This document shows positions 15,247 through 23,695 of a stretch of 64,000 nucleotides of DNA, one piece after another (position 1 is the stretch's first letter; each line of letters begins with the position of its first letter). The stretch covers positions 1 through 64,000 of the forward strand of contig NZ_JAJFEQ010000010.1 in the NCBI RefSeq assembly GCF_020707265.1. The letters are read 5' to 3'. The position numbers and the translations under genes were made by a program. This DNA is from Massilia sp. IC2-477 (GTDB lineage Bacteria; Pseudomonadota; Gammaproteobacteria; Burkholderiales; Burkholderiaceae_D). The notes beneath the pieces are model-generated. The model ran no database searches. It saw only the letters and a program-made list of their open reading frames with translations, and had not been told where the DNA came from.

Positions 15247-15957
15247 TCAGGTGCCCTTGTTCGCCACGTACTGCTCGTAGCCACGCGCCCGCAGCGCGCA
15301 GGCCGGGCAAGTGCCGCAGCCGTGGCCCCAAGGATGGGCGGCGCCGCGTTCGCCCAGGTAGCAGGTGTGGGTGTCGAAGCGGATCAGGTCCACCAGCGCC
15401 GCGCCGCCGCAATCCTCGGCCAGCTGCCAGGTCTGGGACTTATCGATCCACATCAGCGGCGTCTCGACCTTCAGGCGCGTCGCCATGCCGAGGTTCAGCG
15501 CCACCTGCAGCGCCTTCATGGTGTCGTCGCGGCAGTCCGGGTAGCCGGAGAAATCGGTCTCGCACATGCCGCCCACCAGCACGTTCAGGCCGCGGCGGTA
15601 GGCCACGGTGGCGGCCACCGTCATGAACAGCAGGTTACGTCCCGGTACAAAAGTATTCGGCAAGCCGTTTTCCTGCATCGCGATGGCCACGTTGCTGGTC
15701 AGGGCCGTATCCGAGATCTTCGAGATCAGGCCGAGGTCAATCATGTGGTCCTCGCCCAGGCGCGCATCCCACTCCGGGTTCAGGGCGCGCATCTTTGCCA
15801 GCAGCGTCGGGCGCACCTCCAGTTCGATGGCATGGCGCTGGCCGTAGTCGAAGCCGATCGTCTCCACGCGCGCATAGCGCTGCAGCGCCCACGCGAGGCA
15901 AGTGGTGGAATCCTGGCCGCCGCTGAAGAGGACGAGCGCGGTGTCATTCGTTTGCAT
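15247..15957 (-). CDS. queC: 7-cyano-7-deazaguanine synthase QueC
   Basis: QueC converts 7-carboxy-7-deazaguanine to preQ0 with ATP and ammonia, a step of queuosine tRNA modification. The 236-residue protein shows the PP-loop motif [11 protein letters not shown] (about 9-19), FDYGQRH, the [12 protein letters not shown] segment, [15 protein letters not shown] and the C-terminal zinc cluster (CYLGERG ... [10 protein letters not shown], four cysteines). Length and motif order match the family. No other queuosine gene is adjacent, and no preQ1 riboswitch is visible upstream. Confidence 0.95.
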   Translation of the reverse strand: MQTNDTALVLFSGGQDSTTCLAWALQRYARVETIGFDYGQRHAIELEVRPTLLAKMRALNPEWDARLGEDHMIDLGLISKISDTALTSNVAIAMQENGLPNTFVPGRNLLFMTVAATVAYRRGLNVLVGGMCETDFSGYPDCRDDTMKALQVALNLGMATRLKVETPLMWIDKSQTWQLAEDCGGAALVDLIRFDTHTCYLGERGAAHPWGHGCGTCPACALRARGYEQYVANKGT

Positions 15958-16105
15958 GATCGGAAGTCGTTAGGGAAGAAACGGCGAATTCTGGCATAAA
16001 ACAAGGCTACACGTACACTGTCCGCCCCCGCACGGCTGGGCTTAGCGTCCGTCATCGTTTTTGCCAATCCGTTAAGATTGCAATGAACCTTTTCGTCGGA
16101 GTGCC

Positions 16106-17956
16106 ATGTTTCCTGCAAGATCGATCCCGCGCCGTTTGCGTCCCCTGCCCCGCCTGCTCGCAGGCCTTGGCGCGCTGGTATTTGCCACGGCATTGCATGC
16201 CCAGGGGATCGACTACCAGGTGCGGATTGACGCCCCGCGCCAGATCGAAAACATGCTCGAGGAAAACCTCGACCTGATGCGCTGGCGCGGCAATCCGCGC
16301 GTGGATATGGAACAGCTGCAGCGCCTGGTCAAGGAAGCGCCGGAACAGGCCAAGACCTTCATCGCCACCGAAGGCTATTACTCGCCCAAGATTTCCGCCG
16401 GCCTCGACACCAGCGGCCCGCGCCCGGTGGCGCGCGTCATCGTCGATCCGGGCCCGGCCACCGTGGTCGGCGACGTCGACCTGGTGCTGCAGGGCTTCGC
16501 GCCCATCGACAAGGGCAGCGCGCCCTTCGACGCCGGCGCCCTGCGCCAGCGCTGGCAGCTGCCGGTAGGAAGCCGCTTCCGCCAGGCCGACTGGGAAGCG
16601 GCCAAGCGCGAGCTGCTGCGCGAAGTGGCGCAGACGCGCTTTCCGCGCGCACGCCTGGTCGAGACCAGCGCCACCGTCGATCCGGAAGAGCAGCGCGCCC
16701 TGCTGCACGTCGTCATCGACAGCGGCCCGGAGATGCGCTTCGGCGAGCTCCGCATCCGCGGCCTGAAGCGCTATCCGCGCGAAGTCATCACCAACCTGAA
16801 CAAGATCAATCCGGGCGACGAATACAGCGAGGCGGCGCTGCAGGCCCTGCAGTCGCGCCTGCAGGACACCGGCTACTTCAGCAGCGTGGAAGTGAGCGCC
16901 GACCTGCGCGCCGTGCTCAATGCCGAGATCCAGGACCTGAAGGACGGCGACAACGACACCGACGGCAACCCGGCCACGCCGGAGCCGCCCACCGGCCCCA
17001 CGGTGCTGCCGGTGCTGGTGCGCGTCACCGAGAACCTGCGCAAGAACGTCGAGGTCGGCCTCGGCTTCTCGACCGACACCGGCGCCCGCGCCCAGGCCAG
17101 CTACGACGACCTGAACGTTCTCGGCAAGCGCATGAAGTCCGACCTGATCTACGAACAGAAGCGCCAGACCGCGCGCGTCGACTTCTTCTGGCCGACCACG
17201 CCCAAGGGCTACAACGACAGCGTCGGCGCCGGCGTCGAGCGCAACGACGTGCGCGGCGAGATCACCACGCTGGCGACCATCGCGGCGCGGCGCCAGTGGG
17301 GCACGCCGCTGCTGGAACGCAGCCTGACGCTGGAAGCCCTGGTCGAAAAGCGCGAAGTGCCGCCGAAGGAGCCGACCACCACGCGCAGCGTGCCGCTCAC
17401 CTACAGCATCACCAAGCGCCAGCTCGACAGCCTGATCCAGCCGACCAACGGCTACGTGCTGCAGGGCCAGCTGGGTGGCGCCCTGCTGCCGATCCTGACC
17501 GACGAAAAATTCCTGCGCCTGTACACGCGCGCCCAGATGTTCAAGCCGCTGGGCGAGGCCGGCACCCTGGTGCTACGCGGCGAGTTCGGCGCGGTGGCGG
17601 CCAAGGAAAAGCTGGGCGTGCCCTCCACCTTCCTGTTCCGCGCCGGCGGCGACCAGTCGGTGCGCGGCTACGGCTACCGCGAACTGGGCGTGCGCGAGAA
17701 CGGCGCCATCGTCGGCGGCAAATACCTCATTACCGCCAGCGCCGAATACCAGTACTACTTCCGTCCGCCCTGGGGCGTGGCCGTGTTCTACGACGCCGGC
17801 AACGCCGCCGACAAGGTGGGCGACCTGAAACCGAAATCCGGCTTCGGCGTCGGCGCGCGCTGGCGCAGCCCGGTCGGCCCGATTAACGTCGACCTGGCCT
17901 ACGGCCACGCCGTCAAGAAAGCGCGCCTGCACTTCTCCCTGGGATTCACCTTCTGA
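16106..17956 (+). CDS. tamA: Autotransporter assembly outer-membrane protein TamA
   Basis: A 616-residue Omp85-family protein. A signal peptide ends at the ALHAQG site (about residue 32). POTRA domains span about 35-300 and the 16-strand barrel about 310-616, with a lid-lock-type motif (FRAGGDQSVRGYGYRELG) and a C-terminal Phe (SLGFTF) as required by BAM. TamA and TamB form the envelope-spanning TAM complex for outer-membrane protein or lipid transfer. An acidic low-complexity insert (DLKDGDNDTDGNPATPEPPT, about 280-299) sits just before the barrel. The ATG follows a GGAG site. The stop overlaps the tamB start (TGATG). Confidence 0.92.
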   Translation: MFPARSIPRRLRPLPRLLAGLGALVFATALHAQGIDYQVRIDAPRQIENMLEENLDLMRWRGNPRVDMEQLQRLVKEAPEQAKTFIATEGYYSPKISAGLDTSGPRPVARVIVDPGPATVVGDVDLVLQGFAPIDKGSAPFDAGALRQRWQLPVGSRFRQADWEAAKRELLREVAQTRFPRARLVETSATVDPEEQRALLHVVIDSGPEMRFGELRIRGLKRYPREVITNLNKINPGDEYSEAALQALQSRLQDTGYFSSVEVSADLRAVLNAEIQDLKDGDNDTDGNPATPEPPTGPTVLPVLVRVTENLRKNVEVGLGFSTDTGARAQASYDDLNVLGKRMKSDLIYEQKRQTARVDFFWPTTPKGYNDSVGAGVERNDVRGEITTLATIAARRQWGTPLLERSLTLEALVEKREVPPKEPTTTRSVPLTYSITKRQLDSLIQPTNGYVLQGQLGGALLPILTDEKFLRLYTRAQMFKPLGEAGTLVLRGEFGAVAAKEKLGVPSTFLFRAGGDQSVRGYGYRELGVRENGAIVGGKYLITASAEYQYYFRPPWGVAVFYDAGNAADKVGDLKPKSGFGVGARWRSPVGPINVDLAYGHAVKKARLHFSLGFTF

Positions 17957-20900
17957 TGGACACGAACGACACTTCCCCGGACAAGACCCCGGACCCGGCG
18001 CCTGCGCACAAGGCGCGGCGCTGGCCGCGCCGCGTCGCCATCGGCCTGGTCGCAACCGGCGTGATCGTCGGCGGCACGCTCTGGTACCTGGGCCGCGAAA
18101 CCACGCTGCAGATGATCGCCCAGCGCGTGGCCGCCTCCACCGGCGGCAAACTCACGCTCACCGGCGTCTCCGGTTCGCTGTACGGCACGATGCACATCGA
18201 GCGCATCGTCTGGCGCACCGACGAGCAGCTCATGATCGCCAACAAGATCGACCTGCGCTGGTCGCCGGCGCAGATCGTTTCGCGCGGCATCCTGGTGAAC
18301 AGCCTGCACGCGGCCAGCCTGCGCATGGAGACGCTGAAGGAAACCGAGGAACGCTCGCCGATGCCAACCACGCTGGCGCCGCCTTTCCCAGTCTCGATCG
18401 ACGACGCGCGCCTGAACCAGGCGGTGTTCGTGAGCAAGGGCGCGGAAACGCGTATTGACAACATCCGCCTGCGCCTGGAGGGCAGCAAACAGCGCTGGCA
18501 GGTACACGACGCCGCTGCCGTGACGCCCTGGGGCGATGTAGCGGCAAACGGCAGCATCGGCGCCCAGCGCCCGTTCAAGCTGGATGCCACTGCCAGCCTG
18601 ACCCAGTCGCAGGCGAAAGCCGGCGCGCGCGCGGCACAGCTGCGCCTGAAAGTGGGCGGCGATCTGGAAACCACCCTTGTCGACGCCACCGGCCAGGCCG
18701 GCCGCGCCGTGGGCGACGCCCACTTCGCGCTCTCGCCCTATGCCGAGATCCCGCTGCGCGAGATGCGCATCAATGGCCGCAACGTCGACCCGGGCTTCTT
18801 CAATCCTTCCCTGCCGACCGCCGACCTGACTTTCGCCATCGCCGGCAAGCTGGACCCGAATCGCAACATCAGCGGCAGCGTCAACATCACCAACGACGGC
18901 CCGGAAGGCACGATCGACCAGCAGCGCCTGCCCCTGCGCAACATGCGCGGGCAACTGGGCGGCAACCTGAATGCGCTGCAGGTGTCCGACGTGCTGATGG
19001 ACTTCGGCGCCGCCGGCCGCTTCACCGGCACCGGGGGCGTCCAGCGTGGAAAAGATGAGGAAGGACTGGGTACTGCACGCTTCACGCTGCACACCGACCG
19101 CTTCGACCTGAAGGGCATCCACGGCAGCATGAAGCCGATTGCGATCCGCGGCGACATCCAGGTGACCAATGCCGGCGAGGTCCAGACCCTGCAGGCCAAC
19201 CTGGCCGACAAGGCGCTGCGCCTGGCCGCGCTGGCGACGCTGGAGAAGAACGTCGTCACGGTGCGCGAAGCGCGCCTGTCAAGCGGCGGCAGCCGTGTCG
19301 ACGTCACCGGCAACATGAACCTACTGGAAGACAAAGCCTTCAAGGCCAGCGCCACGGCAAGCCGCTTCAACCCGGCCGACTTCGGCGACTTCCCGGAAGC
19401 CGACATCAATGCCAATGTCAACGTCGCCGGCGCCCTGGCGCCAGCCTGGCGCGTGGACGCCGACTTTGCCGTGCGCCGCAGCCGGCTGATGAACCAGGCG
19501 CTGTCGGGCGAAGGCAAGCTGCACGCCGACGCCAAGCGCATCAGTGGCATCGACGCCGACCTGGCGCTGGGCCAGAACACGGTGGCCCTGAACGGCGCCT
19601 TCGGCGGCGCGGGCGACAAGCTGCAGTGGCGCCTGGATGGACGCCAGCTGTCGGCCGTGCGCAGCGACCTGTATGGCGCCGTCACGGCCAACGGCGTCGC
19701 CACCGGCACCATGGCCGCGCCCCGCACCACCTTCGAAGTCAACGCCAACAACCTCGGCTGGGTCGCGGCCCAGCGCAAGAATGCCAACGGCAGCCTGCGC
19801 GCGAGCGGCGAAGCCTGGCTGGCCGGCAGCGACAATGCGCGCTTCGTGGAAGCGAAAGTCAGCGGCACCGCCCAGCGCTTCAACCCGGCCGCCTTCGGCT
19901 CGCCCCTGGCCGGCTCGATCAACGGCGCCTTCGACGCCAGCGGCCGCAGCGGCGCCGACTGGCGTGGTGCGCTCGACCTGCGGGTGCAGGAATCGACCCT
20001 GTCGAATTCCCCGCTGTGGGGCCATGCGAAGCTGACGGCCGACCGCCGCCACGTGTCGAACGCCGACGTCGACCTGCACGTGGGCGCCAACGTGGTCGCC
20101 GCCAAGGGCAGCTTCGGCGCAGGCAACGACCAGCTGGGCTGGCGCATCGACGCGCCGCAGCTGGCCGCCCTCGGCCCTGATTTTGCCGGCGTGCTGCGCG
20201 GCCAGGGCACCCTGTCCGGCACCATGGACACGCCTTCGCTCACGGCGGCGCTGGAAGGCCAGAACCTGCGCCTGCTCGGCACCCACAGCATCCGCTCGCT
20301 GCGCGCGAACGCCAACCTCGGTTCGGGACGCGGCGCGCGCGATGCGCTGGCGAGCGATATTCAGATTACCGAATACGTCAGTGGCGAGACTCGCGTCGCC
20401 TCGGCCAGCCTCAAAACCGAAGGTACCCGCGGCGCCCACACCCTGCGCGCGGCCGCAGTCGGCGAGGCCTTCGACGCCAACGTCGAAGTGCGCGGCGGCT
20501 GGACCGGCGACACCTGGAGCGGCACGCTGGCTGCCCTGCAGAACCGCGGCCGCTACGCGATGGCGCTGCAAGCCCCGGTCCCGCTACGCATCAGCGGCGC
20601 CAAGGGCAGCGGCGTGATGGGCTTGGCCAAGCCGGAAACCCTGGCCTTCAACGGCGCCGTGATCCGCCTGCCGGCCGGCAGCATCACCGTCGATTCTCTC
20701 GTCAAGAACGGCTCGCGCTGGAACAGCCGCGGCCACGCGGACAACGTGCCGCTCACTTACCTGGCGCAGTTCTCGCCGGCGATCCGCGACAACGCGCGCG
20801 GCGACCTGACCCTGGGCGCGCAATGGGCGCTCGACCTGCGAACGGCGATGGCCACCGGCGGCGCCCCGGCGCTGGACGGCATGGTCCACGTGTTCCGCGA

Positions 20901-22398
20901 AAAAGGCGACGTCATCGCCGGCAGCGACCAGCCAGTCCCGCTCGGCCTGCGTACCCTGGATGCGCGCGCCAATGTGCAGGGCGGCGCGCTGCGCGTGGCC
21001 GTGAACCTGGACGGCACCCGTACCGGCAGCGCAAAACTGGACGGCAGCGCCCAGCTGCTGCAGGGGCGTCTCGACCGCGACAGCCCGATGCGCATGCGCC
21101 TGGACGCCAACATGGGCTCGATCGCCTGGCTGGCATCCTTCGCCGGGCAGTCGGGCCTGGAGCTGGACGGCGCGCTGCGCCTGGCGGTCCAGGGTTCCGG
21201 CACCATCGGCAACCCGCGCCTGGACGGCAGCGTGCAGGGCGACCGGCTGGCGGTGCGCTGGCCCGAACAGGGCGTGCGCCTGCAGAACGGCGAGCTGCGC
21301 GCCGGCCTGGCCGGCGACCAGCTGCAGCTGCAGCGCCTGTACTTCCAGGGACGCCAGGGCAGCGCGTCCGCCGAAGGCTCGCTGCGCTTTTCCAGCGGCC
21401 TGGCCGCGGCCGACCTGCGCCTGACCCTCGATAAACTGGAAGCCCTGTCGCGCCCCGACCGCACCGTGGTCCTGAGCGGCAAGGCCTCGCTGGTGCGCGA
21501 TGCCGAGCGTTTTGCGCTGGAAGGCAATGTGCGCGCCGACCGCGCCCTGATCGAATTCGCGCCCCAGGGCCGCCCGACCATGTCGGACGACGTGATCGTG
21601 CTGGGCCAGGGCGGCGCCAAGCCGGTCCCGTCGAACAAGAAGGAAGAACTGCCGCTTACCGTCGACCTGCGCGCCGACCTGGGCGAAGAGTTCCGCCTGC
21701 GCGGCCTCGGCATCGACGCCACGCTGGCCGGCAACGTCCGCGTGCGCAAGGTCGGCGCAGGCGCGCCGCGCGTGAACGGCACCATCCGCGCGGTCGAAGG
21801 CAACTACGCTGCCTATGGCCAGAAGCTGGCGATCGAACGCGCCGTCATCACCTTCAGCGGCCCCTACGACAACCCGGCGCTCGACGTGCTTGCGGTGCGC
21901 CGCCGGCCAGAGGGCGAGCAGCTGTCCGAGACCAATGTCGAAGCGGGCGTGCAGGTGCGCGGCACGGCGCAGTCGCCGCAGGCGCGGCTGGTGTCGACCC
22001 CGAACGTGCCGGACAGCGAAAAGCTGTCCTGGCTGGTGCTGGGTCACGGCATGGAAGGCACGAGCGGCAACGAGAAGGACGTGCTGGCGGCGGCTGCCGG
22101 CGCCCTGTTAGGGGGTAAGGGCGGCACCGGCGGCATCACCCAGAAGCTGGCCACCTCGCTCGGCGTGGATGAACTCGGCCTGAAGCAGGCCAACGGCACC
22201 GCCACCGGCCTGGAAAGCACGGTAGTCACGGTCGGCAAGCGCATCTCCTCGCGCGCCTACCTCAGCTTCGAGCAGGGCGCGACCACGGCCTCGAGCCTGG
22301 TGCGCCTGCGCTACAAGTGGAGCCCGAAGATCACGCTGCAGTTCCAGACCGGCACCAACACCGCGCTGGACGTGCTGTACTCCTGGGCGTTTGACTGA
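17956..22398 (+). CDS. tamB: Translocation and assembly module protein TamB
   Basis: A 1480-residue partner of TamA. A single membrane anchor lies at about 30-48 after a Pro/Asp-rich cytoplasmic head. A very long beta-rich region of repeating hydrophobic strands follows, typical of the AsmA/TamB-type lipid-transfer groove. The conserved TamB C-terminal domain (formerly DUF490) is visible, with GTAQSPQARLVSTPNVPDSE, SWLVLGHG and the final YLSFEQG ... YKWSPKITLQFQTG strands. The length is at the upper end of the usual range. The one-base overlap with tamA shows co-translation. Confidence 0.92.
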   Translation: MDTNDTSPDKTPDPAPAHKARRWPRRVAIGLVATGVIVGGTLWYLGRETTLQMIAQRVAASTGGKLTLTGVSGSLYGTMHIERIVWRTDEQLMIANKIDLRWSPAQIVSRGILVNSLHAASLRMETLKETEERSPMPTTLAPPFPVSIDDARLNQAVFVSKGAETRIDNIRLRLEGSKQRWQVHDAAAVTPWGDVAANGSIGAQRPFKLDATASLTQSQAKAGARAAQLRLKVGGDLETTLVDATGQAGRAVGDAHFALSPYAEIPLREMRINGRNVDPGFFNPSLPTADLTFAIAGKLDPNRNISGSVNITNDGPEGTIDQQRLPLRNMRGQLGGNLNALQVSDVLMDFGAAGRFTGTGGVQRGKDEEGLGTARFTLHTDRFDLKGIHGSMKPIAIRGDIQVTNAGEVQTLQANLADKALRLAALATLEKNVVTVREARLSSGGSRVDVTGNMNLLEDKAFKASATASRFNPADFGDFPEADINANVNVAGALAPAWRVDADFAVRRSRLMNQALSGEGKLHADAKRISGIDADLALGQNTVALNGAFGGAGDKLQWRLDGRQLSAVRSDLYGAVTANGVATGTMAAPRTTFEVNANNLGWVAAQRKNANGSLRASGEAWLAGSDNARFVEAKVSGTAQRFNPAAFGSPLAGSINGAFDASGRSGADWRGALDLRVQESTLSNSPLWGHAKLTADRRHVSNADVDLHVGANVVAAKGSFGAGNDQLGWRIDAPQLAALGPDFAGVLRGQGTLSGTMDTPSLTAALEGQNLRLLGTHSIRSLRANANLGSGRGARDALASDIQITEYVSGETRVASASLKTEGTRGAHTLRAAAVGEAFDANVEVRGGWTGDTWSGTLAALQNRGRYAMALQAPVPLRISGAKGSGVMGLAKPETLAFNGAVIRLPAGSITVDSLVKNGSRWNSRGHADNVPLTYLAQFSPAIRDNARGDLTLGAQWALDLRTAMATGGAPALDGMVHVFREKGDVIAGSDQPVPLGLRTLDARANVQGGALRVAVNLDGTRTGSAKLDGSAQLLQGRLDRDSPMRMRLDANMGSIAWLASFAGQSGLELDGALRLAVQGSGTIGNPRLDGSVQGDRLAVRWPEQGVRLQNGELRAGLAGDQLQLQRLYFQGRQGSASAEGSLRFSSGLAAADLRLTLDKLEALSRPDRTVVLSGKASLVRDAERFALEGNVRADRALIEFAPQGRPTMSDDVIVLGQGGAKPVPSNKKEELPLTVDLRADLGEEFRLRGLGIDATLAGNVRVRKVGAGAPRVNGTIRAVEGNYAAYGQKLAIERAVITFSGPYDNPALDVLAVRRRPEGEQLSETNVEAGVQVRGTAQSPQARLVSTPNVPDSEKLSWLVLGHGMEGTSGNEKDVLAAAAGALLGGKGGTGGITQKLATSLGVDELGLKQANGTATGLESTVVTVGKRISSRAYLSFEQGATTASSLVRLRYKWSPKITLQFQTGTNTALDVLYSWAFD

Positions 22399-22405
22399 TT
22401 AAGTT

Positions 22406-22436
22406 CCGCTGATCTTTTCCAGAAAAAGATTAGCGG
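22406..22436. terminator. Hairpin after tamB
   Basis: A 13-bp stem with one G-T pair (CCGCTGATCTTTT 22406-22418 with AAAAGATTAGCGG 22424-22436) lies just after the tamB stop and just before the convergent stop at 22439. It has no long T run, so it may work as a weak bidirectional terminator or a 3'-end stabiliser. Confidence 0.5.
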
Positions 22437-22438
22437 GA

Positions 22439-22624
22439 TTAATGCAGGATGCTCGGCTTCGGATCGGGCACCGGGTCTTCGTCGCCGGCAGGCGTATGGG
22501 TGTGGCCGGGCTGGTGGTGCGGATGCGGCGTATTGAAGGGCTCGGGCGCCGGTTCCTCGATCGGGGCCGGGTCCGGTGCACGGTGCGCTTTCATCGGAAT
22601 ATGCGCAGGAAACACTGCATTCAT
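22439..22624 (-). CDS. Small Pro/His-rich hypothetical protein
   Basis: A 61-residue protein starting MNAVFPAHIPMKAHRAPDPA, rich in Pro, Glu, Asp and His (EEPAPEPF, then HPHHQPGHTHTPAGDEDPVP). Its composition suggests a disordered and possibly metal-binding peptide. A strong GAGGAGA site precedes the ATG, which argues that the frame is translated. No family is recognised. Confidence 0.55.
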   Translation of the reverse strand: MNAVFPAHIPMKAHRAPDPAPIEEPAPEPFNTPHPHHQPGHTHTPAGDEDPVPDPKPSILH

Positions 22625-22746
22625 GGCGTAAATCTCCTCATTAAAAGCGGAGTGGACACCATACCAGAATGCCCTCGGCGCCGCCGTTCGCTGCCGCTCC
22701 CGTGCCAGGCGGCTACAATGGCGGGCCAGAACCAATTCATTGCACC

Positions 22747-23268
22747 ATGGAAGACCTTTCGATCACCACCCTCGCCCTGCTCGTCCTGACCCCATTGCTG
22801 GTCTGGCGTGTCTACAACCGCATCAAGGCGCGCATGGTGCGCCAGCGTTCGATCGTCTCGCGCCACTACACGGGCGTGCTGGTGTTCGGCGCGATGATCC
22901 TGGTGCCGCTGGTGCAGCTGTTCGACAGGCCGGTCAACATGGCTGCCCTGCTGGCCGGCGCCGCCTTCGGCACCGGCTGGAGCATGTGGGCGCTCAAACA
23001 CACCCGTTTCGAAGATACCGAGCAGGGTTACTTCTTCACGCCGCCGGCGCGGCTGGGCATCCTGATGGCGATGATCCTGGTGGCGCGCATCCTCTACCTG
23101 GGTGTGGAAATCTATGCCAACCAGGGCAAGGGCATCCCGGTGCCGCGCCTGACCGACGAACCGCTAACCATGCTGTGCGTGGGGCTGACGTCGGGCTACT
23201 TCGCATGGTATTCGATGGCACTGCTGCAGTGGCGCCGCAAGCTGCGCAAGGCGATCGACCTCGAGTGA
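22747..23268 (+). CDS. Multi-pass membrane protein, CcdC/DUF1453-like
   Basis: A 173-residue protein with about five hydrophobic helices, starting MEDLSITTLALLVLTPLLVW. The layout (short N-terminal helix, Arg-rich RIKARMVRQR loop, four further helices) resembles CcdC/DUF1453 membrane proteins, but the match is only by topology. The ATG at 22747 is preferred over 22669, which would add a soluble 26-residue leader. Its stop TGA overlaps the GTG start of the next gene by four bases, tying it translationally to a PemK/MazF-like toxin. Confidence 0.65.
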   Translation: MEDLSITTLALLVLTPLLVWRVYNRIKARMVRQRSIVSRHYTGVLVFGAMILVPLVQLFDRPVNMAALLAGAAFGTGWSMWALKHTRFEDTEQGYFFTPPARLGILMAMILVARILYLGVEIYANQGKGIPVPRLTDEPLTMLCVGLTSGYFAWYSMALLQWRRKLRKAIDLE

Positions 23269-23663
23269 CTCAGCCTCGTGAATCCGGCTTCCCCATCAGC
23301 GAGGCCACTATCCTGCGCGGGGAGCTTTACTGGATCGCTCCGGACGAAGACCGGGGTTCGGTGCCTCCGATCGCCCATCCCTATGTTGTCGTCCAGGACG
23401 ATCTTTTCAACGCGTCGCGCATCGACACCGTGGTGGTCTGTGGAATCAGCTCCAACCTGAAACGCATCGCGGAACCGGGCACGGTCCTGCTTGACGAGCA
23501 TGAAGGTGGTCTGAGCCGGCGCAGCATCGTGCTGGCCTCGCAGATATCCTGCGTCGGCAAAGCACGACTGGGGCAGCGCATCGGGATCCTGAGCCAGCAA
23601 CGCGTCGAACAGATCCTGGCCGCCCTCAGGTTCGTCAACCGGGTACAGCAGGCGCGCCAATAA
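23265..23663 (+). CDS. PemK/MazF-family toxin-like protein, no adjacent antitoxin
   Basis: A 132-residue protein of the MazF/PemK fold, whose members are mRNA interferases. After a 17-residue leader it reads LRGELYWIAPDEDRGSVPPI (the conserved RGE/D-x-Y-W start), AHPYVVVQDDLFN, TVVVCGISSNLKR, GTVLLDEHEGGLSRRSIVLASQISC and ends IGILSQQRVEQILAALRFV, following the family pattern, with Ser/Arg at the SRRSIV position where canonical MazF has KxSvv. The start is GTG at 23265 in a GTGA overlap with the membrane protein gene. No AbrB/MazE-like antitoxin gene is upstream or downstream, so it may be a domesticated or solitary member. Confidence 0.75.
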   Translation: MTQPRESGFPISEATILRGELYWIAPDEDRGSVPPIAHPYVVVQDDLFNASRIDTVVVCGISSNLKRIAEPGTVLLDEHEGGLSRRSIVLASQISCVGKARLGQRIGILSQQRVEQILAALRFVNRVQQARQ

Positions 23664-23695
23664 AAAGGGGCCAACATATGGCCCCTTTCTGTTTT
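23664..23695. terminator. Bidirectional rho-independent terminator
   Basis: A 10-bp perfect stem (AAAGGGGCCA 23664-23673 with TGGCCCCTTT 23679-23688) with a 5-base loop. The stem carries an A run on one side and is followed by CTGTTTT on the other, so it can end both the toxin transcript (plus) and the convergent SMC operon (minus). Confidence 0.85.

Noticed and set aside
15958..16105. Possible preQ1 riboswitch upstream of queC
   Set aside because: No C-rich loop and A-rich tail characteristic of the preQ1 aptamers was found in the leader.
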